From Chloroflexota bacterium (GTDB taxonomy: Bacteria; Chloroflexota; Limnocylindria; Limnocylindrales; CSP1-4), in NCBI GenBank assembly GCA_021812735.1, contig JAKAMV010000185.1:1-13070 (forward strand): DNA of 13,070 bases, given 5' to 3'. Under the pieces are notes generated by a model. That model worked only from the letters and a program-made list of their open reading frames with translations, was not told where the DNA came from and did no database searches. The translations under genes were made by a program, and so were the position numbers. Of the stretch, positions 12,341 to 13,070 are shown in pieces; the stretch's first letter is position 1, and each line of letters opens with the position of its first letter.

Positions 12341-13070
<730 letters not shown>

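Overview
The window is very GC-rich (by eye around 70%), dense and almost fully coding. It looks like a high-GC environmental bacterium. The gene mix (four-subunit 2-oxoacid:acceptor oxidoreductase, stand-alone PutB-type proline dehydrogenase, LiaF-like membrane protein, probable leaderless starts) fits a Chloroflexota relative such as the Thermomicrobia/Limnocylindria area. That placement is inference and has not been tested by phylogeny.

Region 1 (1-1745, plus strand) is a nested mobile element. The 3' part of a group II intron, encoding a reverse transcriptase/maturase without an HNH domain and followed by a textbook 34-nt domain V and a domain VI with a bulged adenosine, ends at 970. The sequence continues directly into the 3' exon of an IS256-family transposase at the Tyr codon of the conserved DATYVKVR stretch. 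The intron therefore sits just behind the first catalytic Asp codon of the transposase. The 5' intron part and transposase exon 1 lie outside the window. A probable IS right end lies at about 1719-1745.

Region 2 (1746-3605): ogt (O6-alkylguanine-DNA alkyltransferase) on the plus strand, preceded by a large hairpin and ending in three 12-bp tandem repeats. It is followed by two small minus-strand genes of unknown function.

Region 3 (3775-8486, minus strand) is a tightly packed operon read right to left: dicluster ferredoxin subunit, alpha, beta and gamma subunits of a 2-oxoacid:ferredoxin oxidoreductase (4-nt overlaps alpha/beta and beta/gamma), an atypical stand-alone receiver-fold protein, and an M24 (Xaa-Pro) peptidase. 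Together the first four should oxidise a 2-oxoacid to acyl-CoA and reduce ferredoxin. The last two may couple regulation or peptide-derived carbon supply to it (inference).

Region 4 (8487-9634): a divergent spacer with a perfect 20-bp palindrome, then an EamA/DMT-type transporter on the plus strand with an apparently leaderless start.

Region 5 (9721-13070, minus strand): the C-terminal part of a beta-eliminating PLP lyase (tyrosine phenol-lyase/tryptophanase family) running off the right edge, then a second operon of a LiaF-like membrane protein, a thioredoxin-fold protein with a single-Cys CPHW site, and proline dehydrogenase. The LiaF-like gene has a readable -35/-10 promoter whose -10 lies 6 nt before the ATG, the same spacing as at the EamA gene. 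Several genes here concern amino-acid breakdown (proline, tyrosine/tryptophan, peptides, 2-oxoacids), consistent with an amino-acid-using lifestyle.

No tRNA, rRNA or CRISPR array was seen. No gap without a gene exceeds 300 bases; the longest is 1691-1918.
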